In this document: positions 9,185-19,108 of the stretch, in pieces
Numbering within the stretch: the stretch's first letter is position 1
Layout: each line of letters starts with the position of its first letter
Assembly (NCBI GenBank): GCA_003225295.1
Contig: QHYZ01000023.1
Location: forward strand, 1-54,802
DNA: 54,802 nt
Reading direction: 5' to 3'
DNA from: Acidobacteriota bacterium
Lineage (GTDB): Bacteria; Acidobacteriota; Terriglobia; Acidiferrales; UBA7541
Made by a program: the position numbers and the translations under genes
The notes under the pieces: model-generated
What the model saw: only the letters and a program-made list of their open reading frames with translations
Database searches by the model: none
Told to the model about the DNA's origin: nothing

Positions 9185-9430
9185 GGGGTTCCTCCTCCGG
9201 ATCGTTACGGTCCGGCAATCACGGAGATGGGCCCTGCCTCACGAAGTGATTGTTTGCGAAGCTGGAGGGAGTGAGGCTCGCCTGAGCGTACTCCTCGTAA
9301 GACTTGTTTGCAATCCGTTCACGGGTTCCCACGGGTTCCCAGTTTTTCATTGAGCCGACGCGCGTTCGATGCGGAACACCAAGTAGCCCGCCGTGGCGCT
9401 TTTGACCAGAGATAGTTACCGAGCAAAACA

Positions 9431-9522
9431 CACCTGTGCCCGCCGCAGCGAAGGCTGCAGCGGGCACAGGTGGAAGCTGAAATGATTTCAGCGTTGCGAA
9501 GACAGCCGGAGGCAGTCTTCGC
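9431..9522. terminator. three consecutive hairpins, the last a likely terminator for the glycine-zipper gene
   Basis: Just past the stop of the minus-strand gene at 9528, three inverted repeats follow one another. GCGAAGAC 9496-9503 pairs with GTCTTCGC 9515-9522. GCTGAAAT 9476-9483 pairs with ATTTCAGC 9485-9492. A perfect 13-bp stem pairs 9431-9443 with 9460-9472, extended by GCAGC/GCTGC around a GAAG loop. On the minus strand the last stem is followed by TGTTTTGC, as expected of an intrinsic terminator. Confidence 0.6.
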
Positions 9523-9527
9523 TGAAG

Positions 9528-10148
9528 TTAACTCTTTGCCGGAATGGAAACCGGCTCAGAGAGTTTGAACGTAAGGTGCGTCTCGGCAGGAAGCTTGACG
9601 TCCTTTTTGTTGGTTAAGATGGCCGCAGCAGTGCCAGCACCTGCGCCGACTGGGCCACCGATCAAAGCGCCCGCACCGCCGCCGGCGAGCGCGCCGATGA
9701 GCACGCCTGTTCCGGCGCCGCCACCGATCATCAGCAAGTTGCGCCTCTTGTGGCTCTTACTGGAGCGGTGAAACGCCGTGGTGTGAATGGGATAGCTTGT
9801 GCCATTCACCTTAACGCTGTGGAGAGCGAGCCGGAGGTCCGCCTCCCCCTTGATTCGCCCGCCGTGGCGTGATTCCACAACGACGCCACTCACGCGAGCG
9901 CCCTTGGGAATCACCGTGTTTCCATCAACGACGACCGGCTGCGCAACGGTTGCTGCGAAGCGGTCACCGGCTTTGGTCCGGTCTGCCGAAACAGGCTGAT
10001 CGAGCACCACCTGGATCGGCGTGTGCTGCGGCAGCGTCATGCTGTCGCGGCTGCCTGCTCGCACTTTGGTCGCGACGCCAAGTCCCAGCGCTAGTGACAA
10101 CGCTGCGAGGCCACCGACCACACCGTAGGAGCGTTTGGTTAATTGCAT
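9528..10148 (-). CDS. secreted or membrane-associated glycine-zipper protein
   Basis: The 206-residue protein starts with an N-terminal signal or anchor (YGVVGGLAALSLALGLGVATKVRA). A beta-rich domain follows, from SMTLPQHTPIQVVLDQPVSA through VIPKGARVSGVVVESRHGGRIKGEADLRLAL. A glycine-zipper stretch at about residues 137-175 (IGGGAGTGVLIGALAGG...) could cross a membrane. The last 30 residues return to beta (ETHLTFKLSEPVSIP). Function is unknown; proteins of this layout are common in acidobacterial envelopes. ATG 10148 has GGAGGTG 4 bases upstream. The reading frame continues to 10319 but has no other ribosome site. Confidence 0.68.
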   Translation of the reverse strand: MQLTKRSYGVVGGLAALSLALGLGVATKVRAGSRDSMTLPQHTPIQVVLDQPVSADRTKAGDRFAATVAQPVVVDGNTVIPKGARVSGVVVESRHGGRIKGEADLRLALHSVKVNGTSYPIHTTAFHRSSKSHKRRNLLMIGGGAGTGVLIGALAGGGAGALIGGPVGAGAGTAAAILTNKKDVKLPAETHLTFKLSEPVSIPAKS

Positions 10149-10493
10149 GAACACCTCCGTTAGTTTCGGACGCAGTGCTTTTGCCAGAGGAGGCCCTTCT
10201 AACATGCTCAAATAACATGGTTTATTGAGGGTGTGCGCTGGTTGGGAAGTAAGAAATTCCGGTGGGGAGTAATGTGGATGTACTGTCAGTACTAGTTTCT
10301 GGATCATGCAGAAACACAACTCTGAGTTGCCACGTCCGCCGCAACCAACGCCCTGATCTGTCTCGGACTAGTTGAAGAGCGACCTACCCAACTCGCGGCC
10401 GAGCAAGGGTGGTGAGTAAACCACCCTTCGCCGGAACCGTTGGGAGAAACTGAGCAACAGCCAAAATGCAATCGTAAACTGCGGATCCGCGAA
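10149..10493. other. intergenic stretch, upstream region of the glycine-zipper gene
   Basis: No gene was seen here. A 13-base palindrome, GTACTGTCAGTAC, lies at 10280-10292, about 130 bases before the glycine-zipper start. It could be an operator or a chance repeat. Confidence 0.3.
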
Positions 10494-10865
10494 TTAAGGG
10501 GTGACGCGCACGCTGATCGCAACGTTGGAGCCTTTTTCCTGACGATACGTTACGTCGGCGTTGGCGCCAACCTTCAGGCTGCCGTCTATGGTCGTATTCT
10601 TGTCGATCAGGAAGGTCATGGTCTTGGCAGTGGCGGGATCCTGCTGCAGGTTTTGCGTTTGCGACTGTCCCACAGTGAGAGTAAAGGAAGTCTTCTCCAC
10701 TGACGCAATCTTGCCGGATACAGATTGTTCTTGTGGAACGTTGGAAGTGCTTGACAGATTTAGAAGCGCGGCCTCCTGGGTGCTGGGGGGTGAAAACGCC
10801 CACACTGCCACCACGAGAGTTAGACCGGCTACGGTGGTAAGAAATACTCGTCCGACATTCTTCAT
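10494..10865 (-). CDS. small secreted protein, DUF5666-like
   Basis: The 123-residue protein has a signal peptide (MKNVGRVFLTTVAGLTLVVAVWA) and a single beta-barrel-like domain: VSGKIASVEKTSFTLTVG, a Gln-rich turn, KTMTFLIDKNTTIDGSLKVGANADVTYR, and a final strand ISVRVTP. The pattern 'G.I.......F.L........F.......I.G....G..V.V.Y' is that of DUF5666 and related OB-like periplasmic domains. Function is unknown. GGAGGG lies 8 bases before the ATG. Confidence 0.62.
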   Translation of the reverse strand: MKNVGRVFLTTVAGLTLVVAVWAFSPPSTQEAALLNLSSTSNVPQEQSVSGKIASVEKTSFTLTVGQSQTQNLQQDPATAKTMTFLIDKNTTIDGSLKVGANADVTYRQEKGSNVAISVRVTP

Positions 10866-11154
10866 TTTTGAACCCTCCTCAGATTTTCGGCCGAGCCTGT
10901 TTGTTTTGCAGCAGATTTGCCACGGCTGCTGTGCAGCGTGAAAATGTTATATCCTCAGTCGAATATTGAGGTTACGAGGTGTGCCAACAATAGAAATCTG
11001 GTTGGGGATAGGTACTAGAACGGGAAATCTCTTCATGATTGATTTCAAATCCGGCTAGTTTCTGCACGATAGCCAAGGGGCCTCGAACAAAAAAGTTATG
11101 GCGACTCTCGCGTCGCTTCAATAGGGGTCCGGTAGTTCTCGCCCTGGGCAGGCC

Positions 11155-11640
11155 TTATTTCGTCGCGGACTTCGAGTCCCCGGCAGGCTGACCCCCTGGA
11201 TCAAGGAACGAGGAATTCAGAGATGCCGTGAGGTCAAAAGACTTTCCGCGGTCGGTGAGTCCTGTGACGAGGAGTTCGTAACGGAAGCCCTCCGGGTGGG
11301 TCTTGCTTCTCAAAAGCACGAGCAAGCCTCGCACTTCCGCTTCGGAATGGACGATCACCTCCCCTTCCGAAACCAGTGGAGTCACCAGCGTGCCGCGAAA
11401 TTCAGTGCCGTCCCGATCAGAGTCCGAATCGATGGAATCCAGTATTCTTACCTCTAGGACCATGCCCTTGGGAAGGGCGTCCAAAGCATCTCCGCTCGTC
11501 TGATTAAGACGAGTTTGTAGATGAAATTTCAGGACCGTCCCTGAGGTGACTCGGACGGGGGCAATGGTTGGGCTCTGACCAAGAGCGAGGGTCGCAAGCA
11601 GACTGATGGAACATATTGCGGCAGCGAAGGAACGGCGCAT
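11155..11640 (-). CDS. secreted beta-rich protein of unknown function
   Basis: The 161-residue protein has a clear signal peptide (MRRSFAAAICSISLLATLALGQ). The domain VRVTSGTVLKFHLQTRLNQTSG...LPKGMVLEVRILDSI...EVIVHSEAEVRGLLVLLRS has the same strand order as the N-terminal domain of the glycine-zipper protein at 9528-10148 (a strand with L/V repeats, 'I/LPKG', then a strand pair), so the two may be distant relatives. No family name can be given. Together with the two genes before it, it forms a row of three unlinked minus-strand genes for exported proteins. Confidence 0.6.
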   Translation of the reverse strand: MRRSFAAAICSISLLATLALGQSPTIAPVRVTSGTVLKFHLQTRLNQTSGDALDALPKGMVLEVRILDSIDSDSDRDGTEFRGTLVTPLVSEGEVIVHSEAEVRGLLVLLRSKTHPEGFRYELLVTGLTDRGKSFDLTASLNSSFLDPGGQPAGDSKSATK

Positions 11641-12154
11641 GGGCTGGGCCTTTCTCCCTCAGAAAAACGAGAGTGACACAGATAATTTTAGATTTGAGCA
11701 AAGACGTGGTCAACGCGAAACGCGGCGGCGAGTAGCGAATCTACTACCGCGCATCGGGACAGGAGCCAAATCCGGCCCGAAGATTTAGCGCCAGGCATAT
11801 GACACACTGAGCAGGCTCATTGCGAATGGGAGTTTATGAAGAACAAACGCGCTTCATATTCTGCTGCCCCACGACCTGGTAAAAGGAAATCGATTCGATT
11901 GTCGGACCGAGGGAACGCAGCGCATTCCTGATCGAAACTGTCCGGGAAGCTGCGCGAAGAAAAAAGCTGCTGCGTTTCCTGGAAAGCGATACTCCTGCCT
12001 GGAAAGCGGATCATCCGGAGTTAGTCCGAGGCCCGGCGGGATGGCGGCGCGAGGTTCGACAGGAGAGCGAGCGGAAACGCACGAGCAAGCAGCGGCACGC
12101 GAAAAAATGAGCTGCGGCTGGACACGTCCATCCTGATGGACAACAAAGCGCAAT
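11641..12154. other. intergenic stretch downstream of the 16S rRNA unit
   Basis: No gene, tRNA or 23S rRNA sequence was recognised between the 16S terminator and the preceding secreted-protein gene. Its open frames are short and lack ribosome sites. Confidence 0.4.
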
Positions 12155-12185
12155 AAAAAAGGGCCGCGGAAGAAACACGCGGCCC
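12155..12185 (-). terminator. intrinsic terminator of the 16S rRNA unit
   Basis: On the minus strand GGGCCGCG and CGCGGCCC form a perfect 8-bp stem with a 9-base loop, followed directly by TTTTTT. It lies about 230 bases past the 16S 3' end and closes the transcript before any other rRNA gene. Confidence 0.85.
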
Positions 12186-12413
12186 AAAATCGCAAGTATA
12201 AGTTGTTTGCCCTTTGACCCTTTGCGGAAACCCGTGCAAAGGAAACTCGACACGATCTGCCAGAATCTGCCCGAATCTACCGTGACTCCAGCCTAGGCCA
12301 AAGAAGGGTAGTGTGAGTAACTCGAAGCGTGCATCCCCGCGGCCCGTGAGAGCTTAGGCATGCAATGCGTGGCATGACCCGCACACCATAGCGGGTTGAG
12401 CCACGACTACTTT

Positions 12414-13948
<1,535 letters not shown>

Positions 13949-14137
13949 TCTGGTTGCTTGGCGAAAAAAAATCCCGGGATTTGCATCCCAGGCAGCCTGC
14001 CAAGCGAATTGTTGATCGCTCGAATTTACTCAGACCATTGGCGCTCGAAAACTCCAATGGTTTCGAACAGATTCTGGCACATCGTATCGGTTGTCAAAGA
14101 GCAAGGCCCCCCTGTCCAGCAGAAAGGCTAATCTACA

Positions 14138-14174
14138 ACCCACGAAGTATGTCAAGGAGAGGAAGAAATGTCAA
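14138..14174 (-). promoter_or_regulatory. likely promoter of the 16S rRNA gene
   Basis: On the minus strand a perfect TTGACA (14169-14174) is separated by 17 bases from CATACT (14146-14151). A start near 14138 would give a leader of about 190 bases. A second TTGACA at 14150-14155 overlaps this -10 and could belong to a tandem promoter, but no good -10 follows it. Confidence 0.6.
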
Positions 14175-14612
14175 CCACGGATTGACGATATCCACAGGCA
14201 TCCTCAACTGGACGCTAACACGCTTTCTCAGGGGATCGCCTCCCCATCCCAACGCTGTTCCACCCTTTGTTCCACCCTTTCTGCGGCTTCGGCTTCCTTC
14301 GCCTGCCCTCACAGCTTGGCCTGCCGCTCAGACAGCACCGGCATGTGCACGGTACACGGACGGACCAAGCCGCCATCGAGCATCTCGGCGGCCCTCAAAC
14401 AGTCCCGGATCGGCTAGCAGCGCTGGTGAACGAACTAATACGGTTTTGATCACCGAAGGCCAGCTGGAAATTCTCACTAGCGGGGCTAGCTTAGGGATCT
14501 TGCCGAGGTCGAGAAGCTCGTGGGCAGGGCCAAAGACGAAAAATAGCCACCAGGCTCAACTGCACCAGCTGCGTGAGTTTTACCGGCTCGACTGTTACCA
14601 TCAACCATCAGA
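14175..14612. other. intergenic stretch between the divergent 16S and tilS units
   Basis: No gene was seen. The 12-mer GTTCCACCCTTT occurs twice in tandem at 14257-14280. A TACCAT box at 14596-14601, 11 bases before the tilS ATG, may be its -10. Confidence 0.35.
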
Positions 14613-16100
14613 ATGAGCACTACCCCTGCCGCGCTTTCGAAACTAGTTCGGTCCTTGCTCGCCTGCATGCAAAGCGAGGAATTGCTGCGTCCGGGTGATC
14701 GTGTCGGTGTAGCCGTGTCTGGCGGGGCAGATTCGGTGTCGCTCCTGCTGCTCCTTCTGGAGTTACGCAAGAAACTGGGTATCGTGCTCAGCGTGGTGCA
14801 CTTCAATCACAAATTACGTGGCAAAGCTTCCGATGCGGATGAAGCGTTTGTCGCCAAACTGGCCGCGAAGCACGGTCTGGAGTTTCATTCGGCTTCTGTG
14901 GACGTTGCCAAGAAAGCGAAAAAGGAGCGGATCAACCTCGAGGACGCGGCACGACGGGCACGGTACGACTATTTCCGTTCGCTAGCGGAATCGGGAGCTT
15001 GCCCGCGAATCGTGGTGGCGCACACGGCCGACGATCAGGCGGAGACCGTGCTCGCGCACTTGCTCCGGGGTACGGGCCTCACGGGGCTCGGCGGAATTCA
15101 TCCCGTCGCCGGCCCGGTGATTCGTCCCCTGCTAGGCATTCGCAGGGGAGAACTTCGGCGTTTTCTTCGCGCTCAAAAACAAACCTGGCGTGAGGATGCC
15201 ACCAACCGCAACACGAAGAGGATGCGCGCGCGGATTCGGAAGAAGCTCCTGCCCCTGCTCGAGAAACAATTTCAACCGGCTATCGTTAAGCATCTAGCAA
15301 CGCTGGCGGAACTCGCAAGAGACGACGAAGCATTTCTGGAGGCCATCGCGGAAGAACGGGCCGGTGTGCTGGTTCAAAAGAACGATGAGCGGTCGCGAAT
15401 CGGCGTGGACGATTTGTTCCCAGCGCACGCGAGAAGAGCATTCAACACGGAGGTCACCGAGAAGCCGGGGGCAACAAGAGCACTGAGCAAGCGGATAGTC
15501 CGGCGAATCGTGGAAGGCATCAAGCCGCGCGACGGGCAACTTGGGGCGGCGCATGTAGAAGCGGTGCTGCAACTGGCGCGCAATGGGCAAAGCGGGAGTT
15601 CGCTACTTCTGCCCGGTGGTGTAGAAGTACGAAGACTGCGAGACGCACTTGTATTTCAAGCCATAGAAAATGCAGGAATGCGAAATTCTCAGAGCGCGCC
15701 GCAGAAATACGAGTACCAGGTCGATTTGGCAAGAGGTGGCGCGGAAGTGCATGTGGCGGAGGTGGGGTGCGTATTCCGCCTCAGGGTGATTGACTGGCCT
15801 CCCCAGAGAGGGGAAACTAGTAGGGATGGGGCGGTTCTGGACCGCGACCGGTTGTGCGCTCCGATGGTGCTGCGTAATTGGCGCCCCGGAGACCGATTGC
15901 GTCCCGCGGGTCACCGAAGAGCCCGCAAGCTGATGCGGCTGTTGAACGAGAAGCGCATCAGCCGGTGGGAGCGTGACGGCTGGCCGGTGCTGACGAGTGG
16001 CGGTGTTATTGTATGGGCTCGCGGCTTTCCGCTCGCCGCGGAATTTGCCGCGAGTGAAAGGACCAGAGCTGGAGTCGTGATCACCGAGGAACAACCTTGA
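14613..16100 (+). CDS. tilS: tRNA(Ile)-lysidine synthase
   Basis: The enzyme converts C34 of the CAU-anticodon tRNA-Ile to lysidine so that it reads AUA. The 495-residue protein has the PP-loop ATP motif SGGADS near residue 35, HFNHKLRG, AHTADDQAETVLAHLLRGTGLTGLGGI, the RPLL...RR segment with EDATN, and a C-terminal TilS domain with RNWRPGDRLRP and GWPVL near residue 455, matching long-form TilS. No Shine-Dalgarno is visible before ATG 14613; a TACCAT box lies 11 bases upstream. It is the first gene of the conserved tilS-hpt-ftsH order and its TGA overlaps the TTG start of the next gene. Confidence 0.95.
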   Translation: MSTTPAALSKLVRSLLACMQSEELLRPGDRVGVAVSGGADSVSLLLLLLELRKKLGIVLSVVHFNHKLRGKASDADEAFVAKLAAKHGLEFHSASVDVAKKAKKERINLEDAARRARYDYFRSLAESGACPRIVVAHTADDQAETVLAHLLRGTGLTGLGGIHPVAGPVIRPLLGIRRGELRRFLRAQKQTWREDATNRNTKRMRARIRKKLLPLLEKQFQPAIVKHLATLAELARDDEAFLEAIAEERAGVLVQKNDERSRIGVDDLFPAHARRAFNTEVTEKPGATRALSKRIVRRIVEGIKPRDGQLGAAHVEAVLQLARNGQSGSSLLLPGGVEVRRLRDALVFQAIENAGMRNSQSAPQKYEYQVDLARGGAEVHVAEVGCVFRLRVIDWPPQRGETSRDGAVLDRDRLCAPMVLRNWRPGDRLRPAGHRRARKLMRLLNEKRISRWERDGWPVLTSGGVIVWARGFPLAAEFAASERTRAGVVITEEQP

Positions 16101-16660
16101 GCAGGGGGAAGGGAGGAGCCTATTCCGCGGCACGCATCGCCGCCCGGGTGGCAGAGCTGGGGAAAGAGGTTTCGCGGGAGTGCGAAGGGCGGCGGCTGGA
16201 TGTGGTGGTAACTTTGGATCGTGGTTTTATTTTCGCGGCGGACCTGATGCGGCAAATCGACGCGCCGGTTGTTTGTCACTTCGTGCGCGAAGAAGTGCGG
16301 GACGTCCAGGATAGCGGGAACGCGCGGCGCGAGGTTTTTTTTGGCTCCGGGCCGGAGTTGAAAGGCCGAGACGTGCTGGTGGTCGACGCGGTTCTGGAAA
16401 GCGGTGTGACACAGGAATTTTTGTTGCGGCGGCTGGGCGAAAGCGGGCCGCGCTCGATCCGGCTGGCAGTGCTGCTGGATAAGCCCAGGAAGAGACGGGT
16501 AGCCCTGGAGCCTGATTACTTTGGCTTCCGCACCGCATCTAACCAGGTATGGGTTGGCTACGGACTTGCAGCAGCCAACGGGACGGGGCGCAACCTGCGG
16601 CAGCTTTCCTCCGGAGCAAATGGGTCGCTTAGGAAAAGCGTCAAGGGGCGGAAGAAATAG
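16097..16660 (+). CDS. divergent hypoxanthine phosphoribosyltransferase-like protein
   Basis: Gene order (tilS-X-ftsH) and the overall 187-residue pattern identify this as the hpt position: ARIAARVAELGKEVSRE, VVTLDRGFIFAADLMRQI, RREVFFGSGPELKGRDVLVVD, LLDKPRKRRVALEPDYFGF, VGYGLAAANGTGRNL. However, the PRPP loop, normally V-E-D-I-I-D-T-G, is V-D-A-V-L-E-S-G, and the nucleobase-contact VGYGLD is VGYGLA. The acidic residues that bind ribose and act in catalysis are therefore changed. It may be a weak enzyme, a changed-specificity enzyme or a non-catalytic relative. The TTG start overlaps the tilS stop (TTGA); a GGGAGGAG inside could instead serve a later GTG. Confidence 0.72.
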   Translation: MSRGKGGAYSAARIAARVAELGKEVSRECEGRRLDVVVTLDRGFIFAADLMRQIDAPVVCHFVREEVRDVQDSGNARREVFFGSGPELKGRDVLVVDAVLESGVTQEFLLRRLGESGPRSIRLAVLLDKPRKRRVALEPDYFGFRTASNQVWVGYGLAAANGTGRNLRQLSSGANGSLRKSVKGRKK

Positions 16661-16708
16661 GCAAGATGCGGTTTTTTTCCGGCAGGTTGCAGGATTAGTG
16701 AGGACAAC

Positions 16709-18655
16709 GTGAATTCTAGCTCCACGGCAAAAACAATTCTCTTTTGGATCTCCATCGTCTTCTTGGGCGTGATGCTCTGGAAGCTGGTGTCCGCCAACGG
16801 ATCACAGACGCGCGAGGATACTCCCACGTATAGCGTGTGGTTGGCCAAGGTCGATGCGGGCGAGGTGAAGGAAGTAACGATGTACCTGTCACCCAACAGC
16901 TACGACCTGCAGGGTGAGTACTACAAGCCCGCGAACATGAAATTCCAAGTCACCATTCCAAAGGAAGAAGCGCCGACGGTCACCAAAGCCCTAAGGGACA
17001 AGGCCGTACAGCTGAGGGTGAAGGAGGTGCGAAGCGGTGACTGGGTGTTGATCCTGCTGAACGCCGCACCGCTGATTCTTCTGGTGGGCTTCTGCCTGTT
17101 CCTGATGCGGCAGATGCAATCGGGCGGAAACAAGGCATTGAGTTTTGGCAAGTCGCGCGCGCGGTTGCTCTCCGCGCAGCAGAAGAAGGCCACGTTCAAG
17201 GATGTCGCCGGAACGGACGAGGCCAAGGAAGAGCTGCAGGAAATTATTGAGTTCCTGAAAGATCCGCAGAAGTTTCAGAAGCTCGGGGGGCGCATTCCCA
17301 AGGGTGTGTTGCTGGTGGGACCTCCGGGCACGGGCAAGACTTTGCTGGCGCGCGCCATCGCCGGTGAGGCCAATGTTCCGTTCTTCTCGATTTCTGGTTC
17401 GGACTTCGTGGAAATGTTTGTTGGCGTGGGCGCAAGCCGCGTGCGCGATCTCTTTGAACAGGGCAAGAAAAACGCGCCCTGCATCATTTTCATCGATGAA
17501 ATTGATGCGGTTGGGCGGCATCGCGGAGCAGGTCTCGGCGGGGGACATGATGAGCGCGAACAGACCTTGAACGCCTTGCTCGTGGAGATGGACGGCTTCG
17601 AATCGAACGAAGGTGTGATCTTGATCGCCGCGACGAACCGGCCAGATGTTCTGGATCCGGCGCTGTTGCGGCCGGGCCGCTTCGACCGCCGTGTAGTTGT
17701 GGCACGTCCTGACGTGAAGGGTCGCGAAGAAATTCTTCGTGTGCACACGCGCAAGGTGCCGATCGGCGATGACGTGGATTTGTCCATCATCGCGCGGGGC
17801 ACGCCGGGCTTCTCCGGTGCGGACCTCGCGAACCTGGTAAACGAAGCGGCGCTGTGGGCCGCACGCCAGAACCGCAAATTCGTCATGATGGTCGACTTCG
17901 AGATGTCCAAAGACAAAGTGATGATGGGCGTCGAGCGCAGATCAATGATTCTATCCGACGAAGAGAAGAAGAACACCGCGTATCACGAGGCCGGCCACGC
18001 GCTGGTTGCGGCCATGACGCCGGGCGCCGATCCGGTCCACAAAGTGACGATCATACCGCGCGGTATGGCTCTCGGCCTCACCATGCAGCTTCCGGAAGAC
18101 GACAAGCACACCTACACGCGCGGGTATCTGGAAGCGATGCTGGCCGTGCTAATGGGCGGACGTTCGGCCGAAGAAATTTTCCTTGGCCACATCACGACGG
18201 GCGCGGGCAACGACATCGAGCGCGCCACGGACATCGCGCGCAACATGGTCTGCGAATGGGGTATGAGTGAGCTGGGGCCGCTAGCCTACGGCAAGAAGGA
18301 CGAAGCTATTTTTCTCGGCCGCGAAATCGCACAGCATCGTGATTATTCGGAAGACACCGCCATCCAGATCGACAAGGAGGTCAAGCGCATCGTCAACGGC
18401 GGCTACGAAAATGCCAAGAACCTGCTGGCGAACAACCGGGAAACGCTAGAGCGCATCGCGCAGGCACTCCTCGAACGGGAGGTCATCGACGCCAACGAAG
18501 TGAAATTGCTCATGGAAGGCAAGCCGCTTCCGGAAAAACCGCGCACGCCTCCCCCGCCGCCACAAGTTGCGCCCAGCACGGACCCCAAAGTGGTGCGTCC
18601 GGAGTTGCGGCCGGCGCCCGGATTCACCCGCGGCGAGAATCCCGCCAAGGCCTAG
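16709..18655 (+). CDS. ftsH: ATP-dependent zinc metalloprotease FtsH
   Basis: The 648-residue inner-membrane AAA+ protease degrades damaged membrane proteins and short-lived regulators. Two membrane segments (about 10-28 and 112-130) flank a periplasmic domain. The AAA module has Walker A GPPGTGKT, Walker [12 protein letters not shown], the FVGVGA pore motif and SRH residues in [20 protein letters not shown]. The M41 protease has HEAGH. A Pro-rich tail (PRTPPPPPQ) is typical of the group. The start is GTG 16709 with GAGGA upstream, 48 bases after the Hpt-like gene. A terminator follows at 18678. Confidence 0.97.
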   Translation: MNSSSTAKTILFWISIVFLGVMLWKLVSANGSQTREDTPTYSVWLAKVDAGEVKEVTMYLSPNSYDLQGEYYKPANMKFQVTIPKEEAPTVTKALRDKAVQLRVKEVRSGDWVLILLNAAPLILLVGFCLFLMRQMQSGGNKALSFGKSRARLLSAQQKKATFKDVAGTDEAKEELQEIIEFLKDPQKFQKLGGRIPKGVLLVGPPGTGKTLLARAIAGEANVPFFSISGSDFVEMFVGVGASRVRDLFEQGKKNAPCIIFIDEIDAVGRHRGAGLGGGHDEREQTLNALLVEMDGFESNEGVILIAATNRPDVLDPALLRPGRFDRRVVVARPDVKGREEILRVHTRKVPIGDDVDLSIIARGTPGFSGADLANLVNEAALWAARQNRKFVMMVDFEMSKDKVMMGVERRSMILSDEEKKNTAYHEAGHALVAAMTPGADPVHKVTIIPRGMALGLTMQLPEDDKHTYTRGYLEAMLAVLMGGRSAEEIFLGHITTGAGNDIERATDIARNMVCEWGMSELGPLAYGKKDEAIFLGREIAQHRDYSEDTAIQIDKEVKRIVNGGYENAKNLLANNRETLERIAQALLEREVIDANEVKLLMEGKPLPEKPRTPPPPPQVAPSTDPKVVRPELRPAPGFTRGENPAKA

Positions 18656-18677
18656 CGCATTTTGCACCACTGACGGC

Positions 18678-18703
18678 AGGGGCCCATCGTGCCCCTATTT
18701 TTG
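18678..18703 (+). terminator. intrinsic terminator after ftsH
   Basis: AGGGGC (18678-18683) pairs with GCCCCT (18691-18696) across a 7-base loop, followed by ATTTTTG. It closes the tilS-hpt-ftsH unit. Confidence 0.75.
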
Positions 18704-18761
18704 CTCTCCTTGGTCCGCCATGCGGGCGTCGCTTGTCGTGCCTGTTGCGGGGAAAATGGCG

Positions 18762-18767
18762 TAGAAT
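18762..18767 (+). promoter_or_regulatory. -10 box TAGAAT, leaderless-type promoter
   Basis: TAGAAT ends 6 bases before the ATG at 18774, and no Shine-Dalgarno stands between. Transcription would begin at or next to the start codon. No -35 box was found at the usual distance. Confidence 0.45.
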
Positions 18768-18773
18768 ACGGCC

Positions 18774-19082
18774 ATGGCGAAGCAGGACAGCGAAAACCTC
18801 CACGTCACGTGCCCGTGTTGCCACGCAAAACTGACCGTTGATCCAGTTTTGGGCGCTGTGCTCTCGCACGAGCTTCCCGTGAAAGCGGGCCCGAACGTGG
18901 ACCTTACCGACGCCCAAAAGATCCTTGCCGAACAAAACCGCCAGCGCGAAGACAAATTCGCGGACTCTTGGTTCCAGGAAACGAACAAAGAAGACATCCT
19001 GGCGAAGAAATTTGAAGAGGCCATGAAAAAGGCTAAAGACGCGCCGGCAGGCAAACCCATCCGCGATTTTGACCTGGACTAA
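18774..19082 (+). CDS. small conserved-looking Cys-motif protein of unknown function
   Basis: The 102-residue cytoplasmic protein has an N-terminal LHVTCPCCHAKLTVDPVLGAVLSHEL, a single CxxC pair like half a zinc ribbon. A charged helical half follows (AQKILAEQNRQREDKFADSWFQETNKEDILAKKFEEAMKKAKD) and may form a coiled coil. No family name is known to me. It sits between ftsH and folP on the same strand, 27 bases before the folP frame, so it may be co-transcribed with folP. It has no ribosome site and a -10-like box directly upstream. Confidence 0.65.
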   Translation: MAKQDSENLHVTCPCCHAKLTVDPVLGAVLSHELPVKAGPNVDLTDAQKILAEQNRQREDKFADSWFQETNKEDILAKKFEEAMKKAKDAPAGKPIRDFDLD

Positions 19083-19108
19083 GAGTGCCTCGTGACTAGT
19101 AGTGACTC

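Noticed and set aside
9321-9340. Tandem ACGGGTTCCC copies as a repeat element
   Set aside because: Only two 10-base units occur and nothing else marks a repeat array.
12186-12413. tRNA-Ile or tRNA-Ala in the 16S trailer
   Set aside because: No T-loop GTTCGAATC-like sequence or CCA-proximal stem can be found; only a small hairpin and the terminator are present.
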